The notes below the pieces were generated by a model. The model saw only the letters and a list, made by a program, of their open reading frames with translations, was not told the origin of the DNA and did no database searches. From contig NZ_CP115160.1 of NCBI RefSeq assembly GCF_027594545.1, positions 1,187,001 through 1,251,000 of the forward strand: a stretch of 64,000 nucleotides of DNA, given 5' to 3'. Positions 1 through 10,526 of the stretch are shown here, one piece after another. Positions within the stretch are counted from its first letter, which is position 1, and every line of letters begins with the position of its first letter. The DNA comes from Algoriphagus sp. TR-M9. Lineage in GTDB: Bacteria; Bacteroidota; Bacteroidia; Cytophagales; Cyclobacteriaceae. A program made the position numbers and the translations under genes.

Positions 1-2
1 AT

Positions 3-56
3 GACTTGAAAACGGAAGCTGGAGGCACTTATGAATTTGTGTCTAAAAACCTATAA
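3..56 (+). CDS. C-terminal end of an upstream gene (partial)
   Basis: Reading from base 3, seventeen codons (DLKTEAGGTYEFVSKNL) run without interruption to a TAA stop at 54-56, 44 bases before the next start codon. A tail with a 'TEAGGTYEF'-like beta strand is typical of the last strand of several secreted glycoside hydrolases. The genes that follow are xylan-debranching esterases, so a glycoside hydrolase of the same locus is the natural guess. Seventeen residues cannot name a family, and the assignment as coding rests on frame, composition and position only. Confidence 0.45.
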   Translation, partial: DLKTEAGGTYEFVSKNL

Positions 57-88
57 AACCTGAATACCTAGCAAGCTCTCAAACCTAA

Positions 89-937
<849 letters not shown>

Positions 938-991
938 CAAATCTAATATCTTGTACCCAATCTCTTTATTTCAACCCAAAACAACCTATAA

Positions 992-1885
<894 letters not shown>

Positions 1886-2105
1886 AGTAACTCCTTTCTC
1901 CTCCTTGCATTTGGAATAAAAATGATTAGAAAAATTGAAGTATACCTATGTCCGACTTCTTGATATTAAGTAACTAATATAAGGTTTGAAGTCCAAATTT
2001 ACGTGCAGTGGACTGTCGACAATTATCCGCAGTTCAAAGGTTTCAATTAACCTAAAGGCAAAGTAGCGGATAATCAAATAATCAATTAACAAAACCCATA
2101 ATACC

Positions 2106-3029
2106 ATGAACCTATTAAAAACCTCAATTCTGGCATCTTGCCTCTTAATCGCCTCCTTCGCAATGGCTCAGGACGGTACCATTTATCCACTGGAAAGACC
2201 AGATGAACCCAATGCAATTTTGCTGGGAACGGGTGGTGTTGAAAACCAACCTGCTTCCGAAACATGGTTTAAGCAGTGGGGTGATCCCATGGCACGAAAT
2301 ATTACTACTGCTACACTTACCCCATTTTTACCTGAACCAGGCAAGGCGACAGGAGCAGCGGTACTCGTGGCACCGGGTGGTGGTTTCAGATGGCTTTCTC
2401 TGGGAAATGAAGGCTGGGAGGTAGCTCAGGCACTTGCCGATCAGGGGATAGCTGCCTTTGTTTTGAAATACCGTTTGCGACCTACTCCAGAATCCTTGGA
2501 TGGTTTTAAAGAATCTATGAATCAGACTTTATCGCCACCACCAGCGCCTGCGTCTGGTTCATCGAATGCTCCAGCCCGTCCAGCTCCCTTTGATCTATCT
2601 GATCAATTGGAAGATGCCGAAGCTGCCTATGCGATGATCAAGGATAGAGCAGAAGAGTGGGGTGTTGACATGGATAGGTTAGGAATGATCGGTTTTTCTG
2701 CCGGAGCAGGCTTGACCATGCACAGTACACTGAATTCCAAGACCATGAAACTGGCTTTTATCGGCCCGATCTACGGAGGCATGGGACCGGTTGAAGTACC
2801 AAAAGATGCACCGCCCATGTTCAACGTCATTGCCACGGACGATTTTCTTTTTAGAGGGCAATTTGGTGTGATCGATTCCTGGTACAAGGCAGGTATTCCT
2901 GTAGAATTTCACCTGTACCAAAACGGTGGCCATGGCTTTGGTCTGGGTAATCCCGGTCGTACCAGTAATCGCTGGTTTGATGCCTTCATTCACTGGCTGG
3001 ATGTCAATGAATTTCTGGATAAAAACTGA
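2106..3029 (+). CDS. Secreted alpha/beta hydrolase of the BD-FAE/acetylxylan esterase type
   Basis: The product has 307 residues with a signal peptide ending in AMAQ (about residue 22). The HGGG-type oxyanion motif appears as APGGGFRW. The nucleophile elbow is GFSAGAG (S198), the acid lies in ATDDFL and the base in GGHGFG (H276). This matches bifunctional feruloyl/acetylxylan esterase-like hydrolases common in Bacteroidota xylan loci. A Pro/Ala/Ser-rich stretch around residues 141-160 interrupts the lid region and looks like a flexible loop rather than a domain linker. It is separated by about 220 bases from the preceding esterase and may have its own promoter. The substrate is inferred from neighbours. 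Confidence 0.8.
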   Translation: MNLLKTSILASCLLIASFAMAQDGTIYPLERPDEPNAILLGTGGVENQPASETWFKQWGDPMARNITTATLTPFLPEPGKATGAAVLVAPGGGFRWLSLGNEGWEVAQALADQGIAAFVLKYRLRPTPESLDGFKESMNQTLSPPPAPASGSSNAPARPAPFDLSDQLEDAEAAYAMIKDRAEEWGVDMDRLGMIGFSAGAGLTMHSTLNSKTMKLAFIGPIYGGMGPVEVPKDAPPMFNVIATDDFLFRGQFGVIDSWYKAGIPVEFHLYQNGGHGFGLGNPGRTSNRWFDAFIHWLDVNEFLDKN

Positions 3030-3350
3030 GTTTGCCCTGCAAATTTCATCTCTTCTCAGCTAGCGGGATTTACTTCCAAAAATACCAGAAAGACAAGTGG
3101 TAGATAGTACAGAATTATATTCTGCAAAAGTTTCTTTTTGTCTGATTAAAATTCGTTACTGAGCTTTCTGGAAGTTTTATTTAGATACAGATTAAAATAA
3201 TTTAAAATTTTGAGGTTGTTTGGCCTCCAAAAACACTCTTTATAAATGAAGAGTGGAGATACCTTCCTGTTCAAAATGAAAAAAGCCCAAAAAAAACCTA
3301 TTGAAACCACAGAATCATCTTCTATGCTATATATGCAGCATAGCCAAGTT
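3030..3350. other. Intergenic region upstream of the sigma factor gene
   Basis: About 320 bases lie between the esterase stop and the preferred sigma-factor start. They are AT-rich with several TTTG words, as expected for a Bacteroidota promoter region, and include a small 6-bp inverted repeat CAGAAT-TAT-ATTCTG near 3110-3125. I see no convincing gene or strong terminator. The first part of the open frame that leads into the sigma gene (from 3246) lies here and is probably not translated. Confidence 0.4.
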
Positions 3351-3929
3351 ATGGTGGTCTATACCGAAAAATCAGACCGGGAGGTCTGGAATTCTTTTAA
3401 AGCGGGAGATGAAGCTGCTTTTAATTACATCTACCGAAAGCATGTCGCTGATCTGTATAATTATGGGATGCAGATATGCCGTCAGGATGAGTTGACCCGT
3501 GACTGTCTTCAGAAAATGTTCGTGGATTTGCGTAAAAACCAAGCTAAGCTTGGGGATGTGCAGCGGATTAAGGGATATCTCTTTACCGTATTTCAACGCG
3601 AACTGTTCAAATTACTCAAGAAAGAAAAGAAACAGAACGCAGAATGGATAGCCATCGATGCTGAAGAGGATGCCTTTTTCATAGAATCCTCACATGAGAC
3701 CAAGTTGATAGCCGAGGAGTTTGCTGATGAAAAGAAAGAGGAAATCTCCAAAGCACTCAACAAGCTTTCTCCAAAGCAGCGACAGGCAATAATCCTGCTT
3801 TACCAAGAGGAGCTTTCCTACAAGGAGATCGCTGATATAATGAACTTCAAAGAAGTGAAAACTGCCAGAACATTGGTCTATAGGGCCATGGAAAAGCTCA
3901 AAGAAATATTTGAAGTTAAGAAAGCCTAA
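3351..3929 (+). CDS. ECF RNA polymerase sigma factor (FecI-like)
   Basis: This is a sigma-70 family extracytoplasmic-function factor. From the ATG at 3351 it has 192 residues. Region 2 lies in the first half (DREVWNSFKAGDEAAF through GYLFTVFQ) and region 4 in the second (ISKALNKLSPKQRQAI, LSYKEIADIM helix-turn-helix). The open frame extends upstream to 3246, but the extra 35 residues are basic and unlike the family, so I prefer the internal start directly before the domain. The FecR-type anti-sigma gene follows 24 bases later and an STN-domain SusC gene follows that. The trio forms a standard trans-envelope signalling set, so this factor probably drives the xylan uptake operon. Confidence 0.9.
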   Translation: MVVYTEKSDREVWNSFKAGDEAAFNYIYRKHVADLYNYGMQICRQDELTRDCLQKMFVDLRKNQAKLGDVQRIKGYLFTVFQRELFKLLKKEKKQNAEWIAIDAEEDAFFIESSHETKLIAEEFADEKKEEISKALNKLSPKQRQAIILLYQEELSYKEIADIMNFKEVKTARTLVYRAMEKLKEIFEVKKA

Positions 3930-3953
3930 ACCAGCCCACTTTTGCCCACTACC

Positions 3954-4982
3954 ATGGATGAAAAATTAAAATATAGAGATTTTGAATTAGAGGACTTTTT
4001 GAATGATGAGTTTTTCATCCAATGGGTCAAAAATCCTGGAGAAGAAACAAACCATTTCTGGCTGAAATGGATAGAGAACAATCCAGACAAAAGACCACTA
4101 GTTCAGCAGGCCAAGGAAATCATAACCATGGTGGATTATAAGGAGAGGTATGTGCTTTCCGACCAAGCCTACATGGACTTGTATGAAGATATAGTAGAGA
4201 AAAGCCATCAAAGGAAATCAGACGGTAAACAATTTCAGTGGAGTGGCTGGCATAAAACTGCGGCAATTCTACTACTGGTTTTTTCCACGGTTTATGGCAT
4301 AGACCTGCTCAATAAGAGGAATCAGCCTGAGACAGAGATCGCCAAAACCATTTCCTGGTTGACGGTAGATAATCCTGCCGGTCAGAAATATAGATTCCAG
4401 CTCCCAGACGGTACCCTGGTTCACCTCAATGCATCCAGTAAAATCGAATACCCTGAGACTTTTGATGAAAACCATAGAACCATCCGGATGCAGGGTGAGG
4501 CATATTTTGATGTGAAAAAGGATGCAAGCAGACCATTTATCATTGAAGATGAGCAAAACCAGATCAAGGTTTTAGGTACTTCATTTAACCTCAAAAATAC
4601 CGGTGATTTTGAGTTGGCACTGGTAGAAGGCAAAGTAGAAGTGGCAGATGCATCAGGAGATGTGATCACCCTAATGCCAAATGAAATGCTGATCAAAGAG
4701 AAGAACGGGAAGGTCTCCAAAACAGGCTTTAACCCGCTGGAAGTGCTAGGCTGGAGGGATCAATACCTGATTTTTAAAGACGATTCATTTGACGAAGTGA
4801 TCGCTAAGCTGGAAAACTGGTTTGGCGTTGACATCCAAACTGACCTGAAGGTGGATTCCAACTGGTCCTACTCAGGAGTATACCATAACAAACCGGTGAA
4901 CTATGTGCTGGACGGGATCAGTATCTCCTCGGAATTCACCTATACCATTAATAAAAACACAGTTACAATTTCAAACCCTTAA
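3954..4982 (+). CDS. FecR-family anti-sigma factor
   Basis: The product is a membrane protein of 342 residues that holds the adjacent sigma factor and relays a signal from the outer-membrane receptor. The N-terminal 95 residues are cytoplasmic, one hydrophobic segment follows (WHKTAAILLLVFSTVYGIDL, about residues 101-120), then a periplasmic FecR domain (QLPDGTLVHLNASSKIEYP onward) and a C-terminal DUF4974 domain (LGWRDQYLIFKDDSF...). I use the ATG at 3954; a TTG four codons upstream is also in frame. It is co-directional with the sigma gene at 24 bases and with the STN-bearing SusC gene, its likely partner through the STN domain. Confidence 0.92.
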   Translation: MDEKLKYRDFELEDFLNDEFFIQWVKNPGEETNHFWLKWIENNPDKRPLVQQAKEIITMVDYKERYVLSDQAYMDLYEDIVEKSHQRKSDGKQFQWSGWHKTAAILLLVFSTVYGIDLLNKRNQPETEIAKTISWLTVDNPAGQKYRFQLPDGTLVHLNASSKIEYPETFDENHRTIRMQGEAYFDVKKDASRPFIIEDEQNQIKVLGTSFNLKNTGDFELALVEGKVEVADASGDVITLMPNEMLIKEKNGKVSKTGFNPLEVLGWRDQYLIFKDDSFDEVIAKLENWFGVDIQTDLKVDSNWSYSGVYHNKPVNYVLDGISISSEFTYTINKNTVTISNP

Positions 4983-5032
4983 AACCCAATAACCATGAAA
5001 AAATATTACCAAAACAGCAGCTGAAACGCAAA

Positions 5033-5100
5033 ATAGGCAGAAATGAATGAACAATTCTGCCTATAGCCTTTGCCTCAATCGTCAAATTAATCAAAGGCTA
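5033..5100 (+). other. Two consecutive hairpins between fecR and the first susC gene
   Basis: A perfect 10-bp inverted repeat (ATAGGCAGAA at 5033-5042, TTCTGCCTAT at 5055-5064) is followed at once by a perfect 9-bp repeat (TAGCCTTTG at 5064-5072, CAAAGGCTA at 5092-5100). The two share base 5064. Neither is followed by a T-run, so they are not classical terminators. They lie in the 157-base gap before the first SusC gene and could shape an mRNA leader, mark an RNA processing point between the regulator and transport cistrons, or bind a protein. A nine-codon frame starting at the ATG at 4994 precedes them. Confidence 0.55.
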
Positions 5101-5139
5101 AATTTCAAGTAGTACACACTTAAAATCTTTAACAAAAGT

Positions 5140-8100
5140 ATGGAAAAATCAATACTTAGGAAAATCATTATGCTTTCCAAATATTTTGTGTGTGCTTTCT
5201 TATTTCAGCTGTTTTGCACCTGCGTGTTGTTCGCAAGCCCGGGAAAAGCACAGCTAAAATCACTGGATGACATCACCGTGACGGTGAATTTCCAAGAAAG
5301 TGCACTCAATAAAGTTATACCTGAACTTGAAAGGCAGAGCGGATTGCTCTTTACCTATAACAAGTCAAAAGTCCCCGTGGACAAACTCAGGGTAAATGTC
5401 TCTATGACCAAAGCACCTCTTACTGATGTGCTGCATGAAATTTCGAAGCAAACCAACTTGAAATTTGTGCAGCTGGATGATAACATCCATATCACCAGAG
5501 GTCCAAAAGTCGAGAAGTCCAAGGAAGAAGCCCTTCCACCCGTAGTGGTAGAAATCACCGGGCAAGTTCTGGACCCTACCGGACTGGCTTTGCCAGGGGT
5601 GACCGTTCGGATAAAAAACACCACCCGAGGTACCACTACTGACCTGGATGGAAATTACACCATTAATGTAAATGAAGGGGAGACCTTGGTATTCAGCTTC
5701 ATTGGATTTGTGGAAAAGGAAATCACTGTCACTAATCAGACCGTGATTAATGTGATTCTGGAAGAGAATCTACAATCTCTCGAAGAGGTGATCGTAGTGG
5801 GATATGCCGAGCAAAAGAAGGAAACCATTGTAGGAGCAGTAGCTCAGACGAGTGGTGAAGTCCTGAAGCGTACTGGTGGTATTTCCAACGTAGGATCTGC
5901 TTTGACAGGTAACTTGCCGGGGGTAATCACTACTGCCAGTACTGGTGTCCCAGGAGGTGAAAGCCCTCAGATTGTCATCAGAGGTCAGAATAGCTGGAAT
6001 GGTAATTCCCCACTTATTCTGGTAGATGGCGTAGAGCGGCCAGAGTTTTTCAATACCATGGACATCGCTTCGGTGGAGTCTATTTCTGTGTTGAAAGATG
6101 CCTCGGCAACAGCCGTGTTTGGTTCCAGAGGTGCAAATGGCGTAATCATAGTTACTACTAAAAGAGGTAGAGAAGGCAAGGCTCAAATCACAGCCAATGT
6201 GAATTCTACCATGAAAGTAGTATCCAAGCTACCGGGCAAGTTTGATGCTTACGACGCCATAGGTGTACGAAATAGAGCTATAGAAAATGAGCTTACTGCT
6301 AATCCGGCTGGCTGGGCTGATTATGTTCCGTATGCTGTGCAGGATAAATATAGAAATCCATTGGACTGGCAGGAAGCAGAGCGATATCCCAATGTAGACT
6401 GGCAGGAAACCTTGTTTAAGGACTATGCCATGGCATATAATGCCAATGTGGGTATTCGTGGAGGCACTAAATTCACCCAGTATTTTGCGAGTATAGATTT
6501 TCAGAATGAAGGAGATTTATTTAGAAATTTTGATAATAACCGTGGCTACGAGCCAGGCTATAATTATAACAGACTGAACTTCCGTAGTAACCTGGATTTT
6601 GAATTGACATCCAGTACTAAGCTCCAGGTTAACCTAGGTGGATCTTATGGGGTAAGAAAGACGCCGTGGGGTGGAGGTGATTCCAATAGCTTCTGGAGTG
6701 CAGCCTATGCAAACCCACCAGATGCATTTATGCCTGTATATGCCGATGGCGCATGGGGAGTGTACACTCCGGATGATGTGGCGGCTCAGAACTCTGTCAG
6801 GATACTTGCTGTCAGTGGTATTCAGTACTTGACCACCACCCAGCTTTCTACCAACTTTGTCTTAAATCAGGATTTGAGCATGATCTTGAAGGGCTTGGAC
6901 TTCCGAGGAACCCTGGCAATTGATAATTCATTTACCGAGAATAACCGAGGTGTTAACGATTTGTATAATACTCCATTCCAAAAGTGGATCGATCCGGAGA
7001 CAGGTCTGCATCTTTACGATGATATTGTGGATGCCAATAGCCGCTTTGACTTCCGAGAAGCAGTGACCTGGGGTACCGCAAATGGTAATGTGCAAGGTGC
7101 TCAGCGAAGGTTGTATTACCAGTTTCAATTGAACTATGCGGGAAGCGTGGCAGAGGATCATCACTATAACCTGATGGGGCTGATGAGTCGGCAGCAAGAT
7201 GCCACCGGAAATATGATTCCTGCCTATCGTGAAGACTGGGTTTTCCGTGCCAATTACGATTACAAGAATAAATACCTCATCGACTACAGTGGTGCCTACA
7301 ATGGGTCTGAGAAATTTGCTCCTGAGTATAGGTTTGCATTCTTCTCCTCTGGAGGTATAGGATGGGTAATCTCTGAGGAAGGATTTATGAAGTCATTGTC
7401 ATTCTTAGACTTCTTAAAGATAAGAGCTAGTTACGGAGAGGTAGGAGATGATAATATCGGCGGCAGATTCTTATTCATGGATCAGTGGAACTATGGTAAT
7501 TCCTCTCAGCTCGGCATAGTGGGAGAAGGCGGGGAATACAGCCCTTATACCTGGTACAGCCAGACCGCTGTGGGTAACCCTCAGGTTACTTGGGAGACGG
7601 TATATAAAACCAATATTGGGGTGGAGTTTGACATGTTTAACGGCATGATCAACGGTAACTTTGAATACTTCAAGGATGACCGTAAGGATATCCTGATGTC
7701 AGGTGACCGGTCCATTCCTAGCTATTACGGAACCACAGCTCCTGCCGCTAACTTGGGTAGGGTAATCACCAATGGTTTTGAATTCACCATTGGCGCTAGC
7801 CATACTTTTGAAAATGAAATTCGGGTTTGGGGTGACTTCACCATGACTCATGCAGAAAATGAGGTTATAGAACGAGACGACCCTGAGTTGCAATTGGCCT
7901 ACCAAAAAGACCAAGGTTATCAATTGGGGCAATACCGAACCCATATCAGCAATGGCTATTACAGTTCTTGGGATGAAGTGTACGGAAGTACTCCGCATAA
8001 CTCCAATGACCAATTCAAATTACCAGGGGGACTTCAGATTCTGGATTTCAACGGAGATGGGATTATAGATTCCTTTGATGGTGCTCCATACGGTTTTTCC

Positions 8101-8574
8101 AGCGTACCTGAAAACACCTTCAGTACGAATCTAGGTGTAGAGTGGAAAGGACTTAGTCTATATGTACAGTTTTATGGAGTAAATAATGTGACCCGCGATG
8201 TACCATTGAGCAGCTTAAACAACAGGCTAAACCGAGTGTATGAAGAGGGAACTTATTGGTCAGAAGACAATACCAACCCTGATTCACCTATGCCTAGATG
8301 GGGCGCTTTGATGCCAGGATATACTAACGGGCAGCGCTACCTATACGATGGCTCTTACCTCAGATTGAAAAATGCAGAGATAGCTTACCTCTTCAATGGA
8401 AACTGGGTGAGAAATCTAGGGGTAGAGACCTTCAGAATCTATTTGAATGGTAACAACTTGCTTCTCTGGACGGATATGCCGGATGACCGCGAGTCCAATT
8501 TCTCCTCAGCGGGATGGGCGGGAGCTTACCCTACAGTAAGAAGAATCAACCTTGGCCTTAATGTTTCATTCTAA
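5140..8574 (+). CDS. xusA: SusC/RagA TonB-dependent transporter with STN domain (XusA-like)
   Basis: This 1144-residue outer-membrane transporter imports oligosaccharides with TonB energy. A signal peptide (to about residue 37) is followed by a secretin/TonB short N-terminal (STN) domain at about 45-120, a carboxypeptidase-D regulatory-like domain at about 137-210 (ITGQVLDPTGLALPGVTV), a TonB-box-like EEVIVVGYAEQKK near 215-228, a plug (VLKDASATAVFGSRGANGV) and a long beta-barrel ending in LGLNVSF. The STN domain fits contact with the FecR protein encoded just upstream. It starts the SusC-SusD-SusC-SusD-XusE-GH10 order of the conserved xylan utilisation core, which is the basis for the symbol. 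Its own substrate is inferred from that synteny. Confidence 0.92.
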   Translation: MEKSILRKIIMLSKYFVCAFLFQLFCTCVLFASPGKAQLKSLDDITVTVNFQESALNKVIPELERQSGLLFTYNKSKVPVDKLRVNVSMTKAPLTDVLHEISKQTNLKFVQLDDNIHITRGPKVEKSKEEALPPVVVEITGQVLDPTGLALPGVTVRIKNTTRGTTTDLDGNYTINVNEGETLVFSFIGFVEKEITVTNQTVINVILEENLQSLEEVIVVGYAEQKKETIVGAVAQTSGEVLKRTGGISNVGSALTGNLPGVITTASTGVPGGESPQIVIRGQNSWNGNSPLILVDGVERPEFFNTMDIASVESISVLKDASATAVFGSRGANGVIIVTTKRGREGKAQITANVNSTMKVVSKLPGKFDAYDAIGVRNRAIENELTANPAGWADYVPYAVQDKYRNPLDWQEAERYPNVDWQETLFKDYAMAYNANVGIRGGTKFTQYFASIDFQNEGDLFRNFDNNRGYEPGYNYNRLNFRSNLDFELTSSTKLQVNLGGSYGVRKTPWGGGDSNSFWSAAYANPPDAFMPVYADGAWGVYTPDDVAAQNSVRILAVSGIQYLTTTQLSTNFVLNQDLSMILKGLDFRGTLAIDNSFTENNRGVNDLYNTPFQKWIDPETGLHLYDDIVDANSRFDFREAVTWGTANGNVQGAQRRLYYQFQLNYAGSVAEDHHYNLMGLMSRQQDATGNMIPAYREDWVFRANYDYKNKYLIDYSGAYNGSEKFAPEYRFAFFSSGGIGWVISEEGFMKSLSFLDFLKIRASYGEVGDDNIGGRFLFMDQWNYGNSSQLGIVGEGGEYSPYTWYSQTAVGNPQVTWETVYKTNIGVEFDMFNGMINGNFEYFKDDRKDILMSGDRSIPSYYGTTAPAANLGRVITNGFEFTIGASHTFENEIRVWGDFTMTHAENEVIERDDPELQLAYQKDQGYQLGQYRTHISNGYYSSWDEVYGSTPHNSNDQFKLPGGLQILDFNGDGIIDSFDGAPYGFSSVPENTFSTNLGVEWKGLSLYVQFYGVNNVTRDVPLSSLNNRLNRVYEEGTYWSEDNTNPDSPMPRWGALMPGYTNGQRYLYDGSYLRLKNAEIAYLFNGNWVRNLGVETFRIYLNGNNLLLWTDMPDDRESNFSSAGWAGAYPTVRRINLGLNVSF

Positions 8575-8587
8575 ACTAGTATTTCAA

Positions 8588-10483
8588 ATGAACAACTATA
8601 TAAAACAAATCATTAAGGGTGGATTGCTGACCGTGCTTATACTTACGGTCTCGTCCTGTGAAGATTACCTGGAGCGAACTCCGGATTCCATTATATCCGA
8701 AGAAACCGCTTTTCAAAATTTCGTGAATTTCCAGGGGTTTACCGAAGAGCTTTACCATTGTATTCCAAACTTCACGCTGGCGTATTGGGTCAGTGCCTGG
8801 AATTTTGGGGATGATGAAATAGAGTCCACTGCCGGTACATTTACTGTGTCCTACAATTTTGATAGAGGAAACTTTTGGGCCTGGCAGGCAGAGCAAGGTG
8901 GAGGAGTAGGCTGGTTTGATAAAGGCAATGCCTCTACCACCGGCGGACACCACCAAAAAGCACTTTGGCCTTTGGCTTGGAGAGGCATCCGTAAGGCAAA
9001 TTTAGGCCTGGAGAATCTTCACAGACTGACAGACGCTACCGACGAAGAAAGACGATTTATCGAAGGTCAGCTCCTGTTTTTCAGAGGCTGGTTTCACTTT
9101 CAACTTATCCAGTATTTCGGCGGACTTCCATACATAGATTATGTGCTTCCCAGTGATGAGAAGTTAAGACTGCCTAGACTTTCCTATCGAGAATCTGCAG
9201 ATTTGGTCGCAGCTGATCTTCGCAGAGCCGCAGACTTATTGCCTTTAAATTGGGACAATACCACTGTGGGTAAAAACACCATAGGTAAGAATTCCATGAG
9301 AGTAAACAAGGCCATGGCTTTGGGCTATCTGGGTAAAAACCTGCTTTGGGCGGCTAGCCCACTGATGAACTACACGGATACCGGAAGTAAAAGCTATGAT
9401 GCGGCTTACGCTAAGAAAGCTGCCGATGTATTTGGTGAATTGCTTGAATTGGTAGAAAGCGGACAGACCATTTATTCCTTGATGCCTTTTGCCCAAAAAT
9501 CTAATCTCTTCTATACCACCGGTCAAAACTGGGCCATGCCTGGAGGAACGGAGGCTATGTTTAGAGCGCCGACTACTGGAGCAAATGGTAGTAACTATCA
9601 GATTTCCAAGCAGTTTATGCCGCTTTTGATTAGCCAGGGTGATGCCACCATGTTTATGCCAACTGCTAATTATGTGCATGATAACTATGGCATGGCCAAT
9701 GGTCTTCCCCTACCAGATGACATTACCAAAGCGGACCCTGAGTCGGGTTATGACCCGAATTACCCATGGAAGGGACGTGACCCTAGATTCTACAGTGATA
9801 TCACTTTTGATGGTGTACAGGTGATCCAAGGGTCTATTCCGGATCCTACCCAGGAAGAGCACAGGTATGCAAACCTATTTACCAACGGCAGCTACAGAAA
9901 CCTAAGCAACGGTAGCAGAACGGGCTACATGAGCAGAAAGTTTGTGCCACTACGTGCAAACAAGTATGATAACGCTTATGACTGGGGAACTTCTCTCCAC
10001 ATCAATGTACCATACATGAGGTTGGCTGATATTTATTTGATGTATGCAGAGGCTACAGCAGTAGGGTATAATTCTTTGAATACACCGAGTGTCACTTTTG
10101 GTAAAAATGCAGTGGAAGCTGTCAATGTAATCAGAGACCGGGCAGGCATGGCTGATGTTCATCCCAGGTTTTTGGGCTCTGTAGAGGAATTCCTTCCAGA
10201 ACTCAGAAGGGAACGCGCCGTGGAGCTTTCTTTTGAGAGACATCGCTTTACCGACCTTCGTAGATGGATGCTTCTAATTGAGGATGAATATACGGTGAAA
10301 ACTTCAGTAGAACTGGACAGAGTGGGGGATTTCAATGTGGATGATCCTACCGAAAACCGTGTGGCAAACATACGGGAAGAAGTGATTTTGGAGCGGCCAT
10401 TTACAGAAAGACATTATTGGCTTCCACTGAAAGTATCTGATGTGACACTTTACCCTGAGCTGGAGCAAAATCCAGGCTGGTAA
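8588..10483 (+). CDS. xusB: SusD/RagB surface glycan-binding lipoprotein (XusB-like)
   Basis: The 631-residue lipoprotein forms the lid of the preceding SusC transporter. I place the start at 8588, where a compact lipoprotein signal (LTVSSC, Cys24, followed by ED) begins; the frame also opens at 8552 inside the SusC gene but that would destroy the signal. SusD features include the helical TPR-like half with FFRGWFHFQLIQYFGGLPY, ALGYLGKNLLWAASPL, and the C-terminal LRRERAVELSFERHRFTDLRRW motif and YWLPL ending. It follows the SusC stop by 13 bases and precedes the second SusC by 43. It should bind xylan or xylo-oligosaccharide at the cell surface. Confidence 0.92.
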   Translation: MNNYIKQIIKGGLLTVLILTVSSCEDYLERTPDSIISEETAFQNFVNFQGFTEELYHCIPNFTLAYWVSAWNFGDDEIESTAGTFTVSYNFDRGNFWAWQAEQGGGVGWFDKGNASTTGGHHQKALWPLAWRGIRKANLGLENLHRLTDATDEERRFIEGQLLFFRGWFHFQLIQYFGGLPYIDYVLPSDEKLRLPRLSYRESADLVAADLRRAADLLPLNWDNTTVGKNTIGKNSMRVNKAMALGYLGKNLLWAASPLMNYTDTGSKSYDAAYAKKAADVFGELLELVESGQTIYSLMPFAQKSNLFYTTGQNWAMPGGTEAMFRAPTTGANGSNYQISKQFMPLLISQGDATMFMPTANYVHDNYGMANGLPLPDDITKADPESGYDPNYPWKGRDPRFYSDITFDGVQVIQGSIPDPTQEEHRYANLFTNGSYRNLSNGSRTGYMSRKFVPLRANKYDNAYDWGTSLHINVPYMRLADIYLMYAEATAVGYNSLNTPSVTFGKNAVEAVNVIRDRAGMADVHPRFLGSVEEFLPELRRERAVELSFERHRFTDLRRWMLLIEDEYTVKTSVELDRVGDFNVDDPTENRVANIREEVILERPFTERHYWLPLKVSDVTLYPELEQNPGW

Positions 10484-10526
10484 TGAAGTGAGGTAGAACT
10501 TTTCATCACCTTAACGAAAAATCATA

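Noticed and set aside
5770..6186. Antisense open frame of 138 codons inside the first susC gene
   Set aside because: It runs opposite to a well-supported SusC coding sequence, lacks any recognisable domain and reflects codon usage of the sense strand. The same holds for the other antisense frames across the window.
8552..8587. Earlier in-frame start for the first SusD-like protein, overlapping the SusC gene
   Set aside because: The extra 12 residues precede and spoil a complete lipoprotein signal that starts at 8588.
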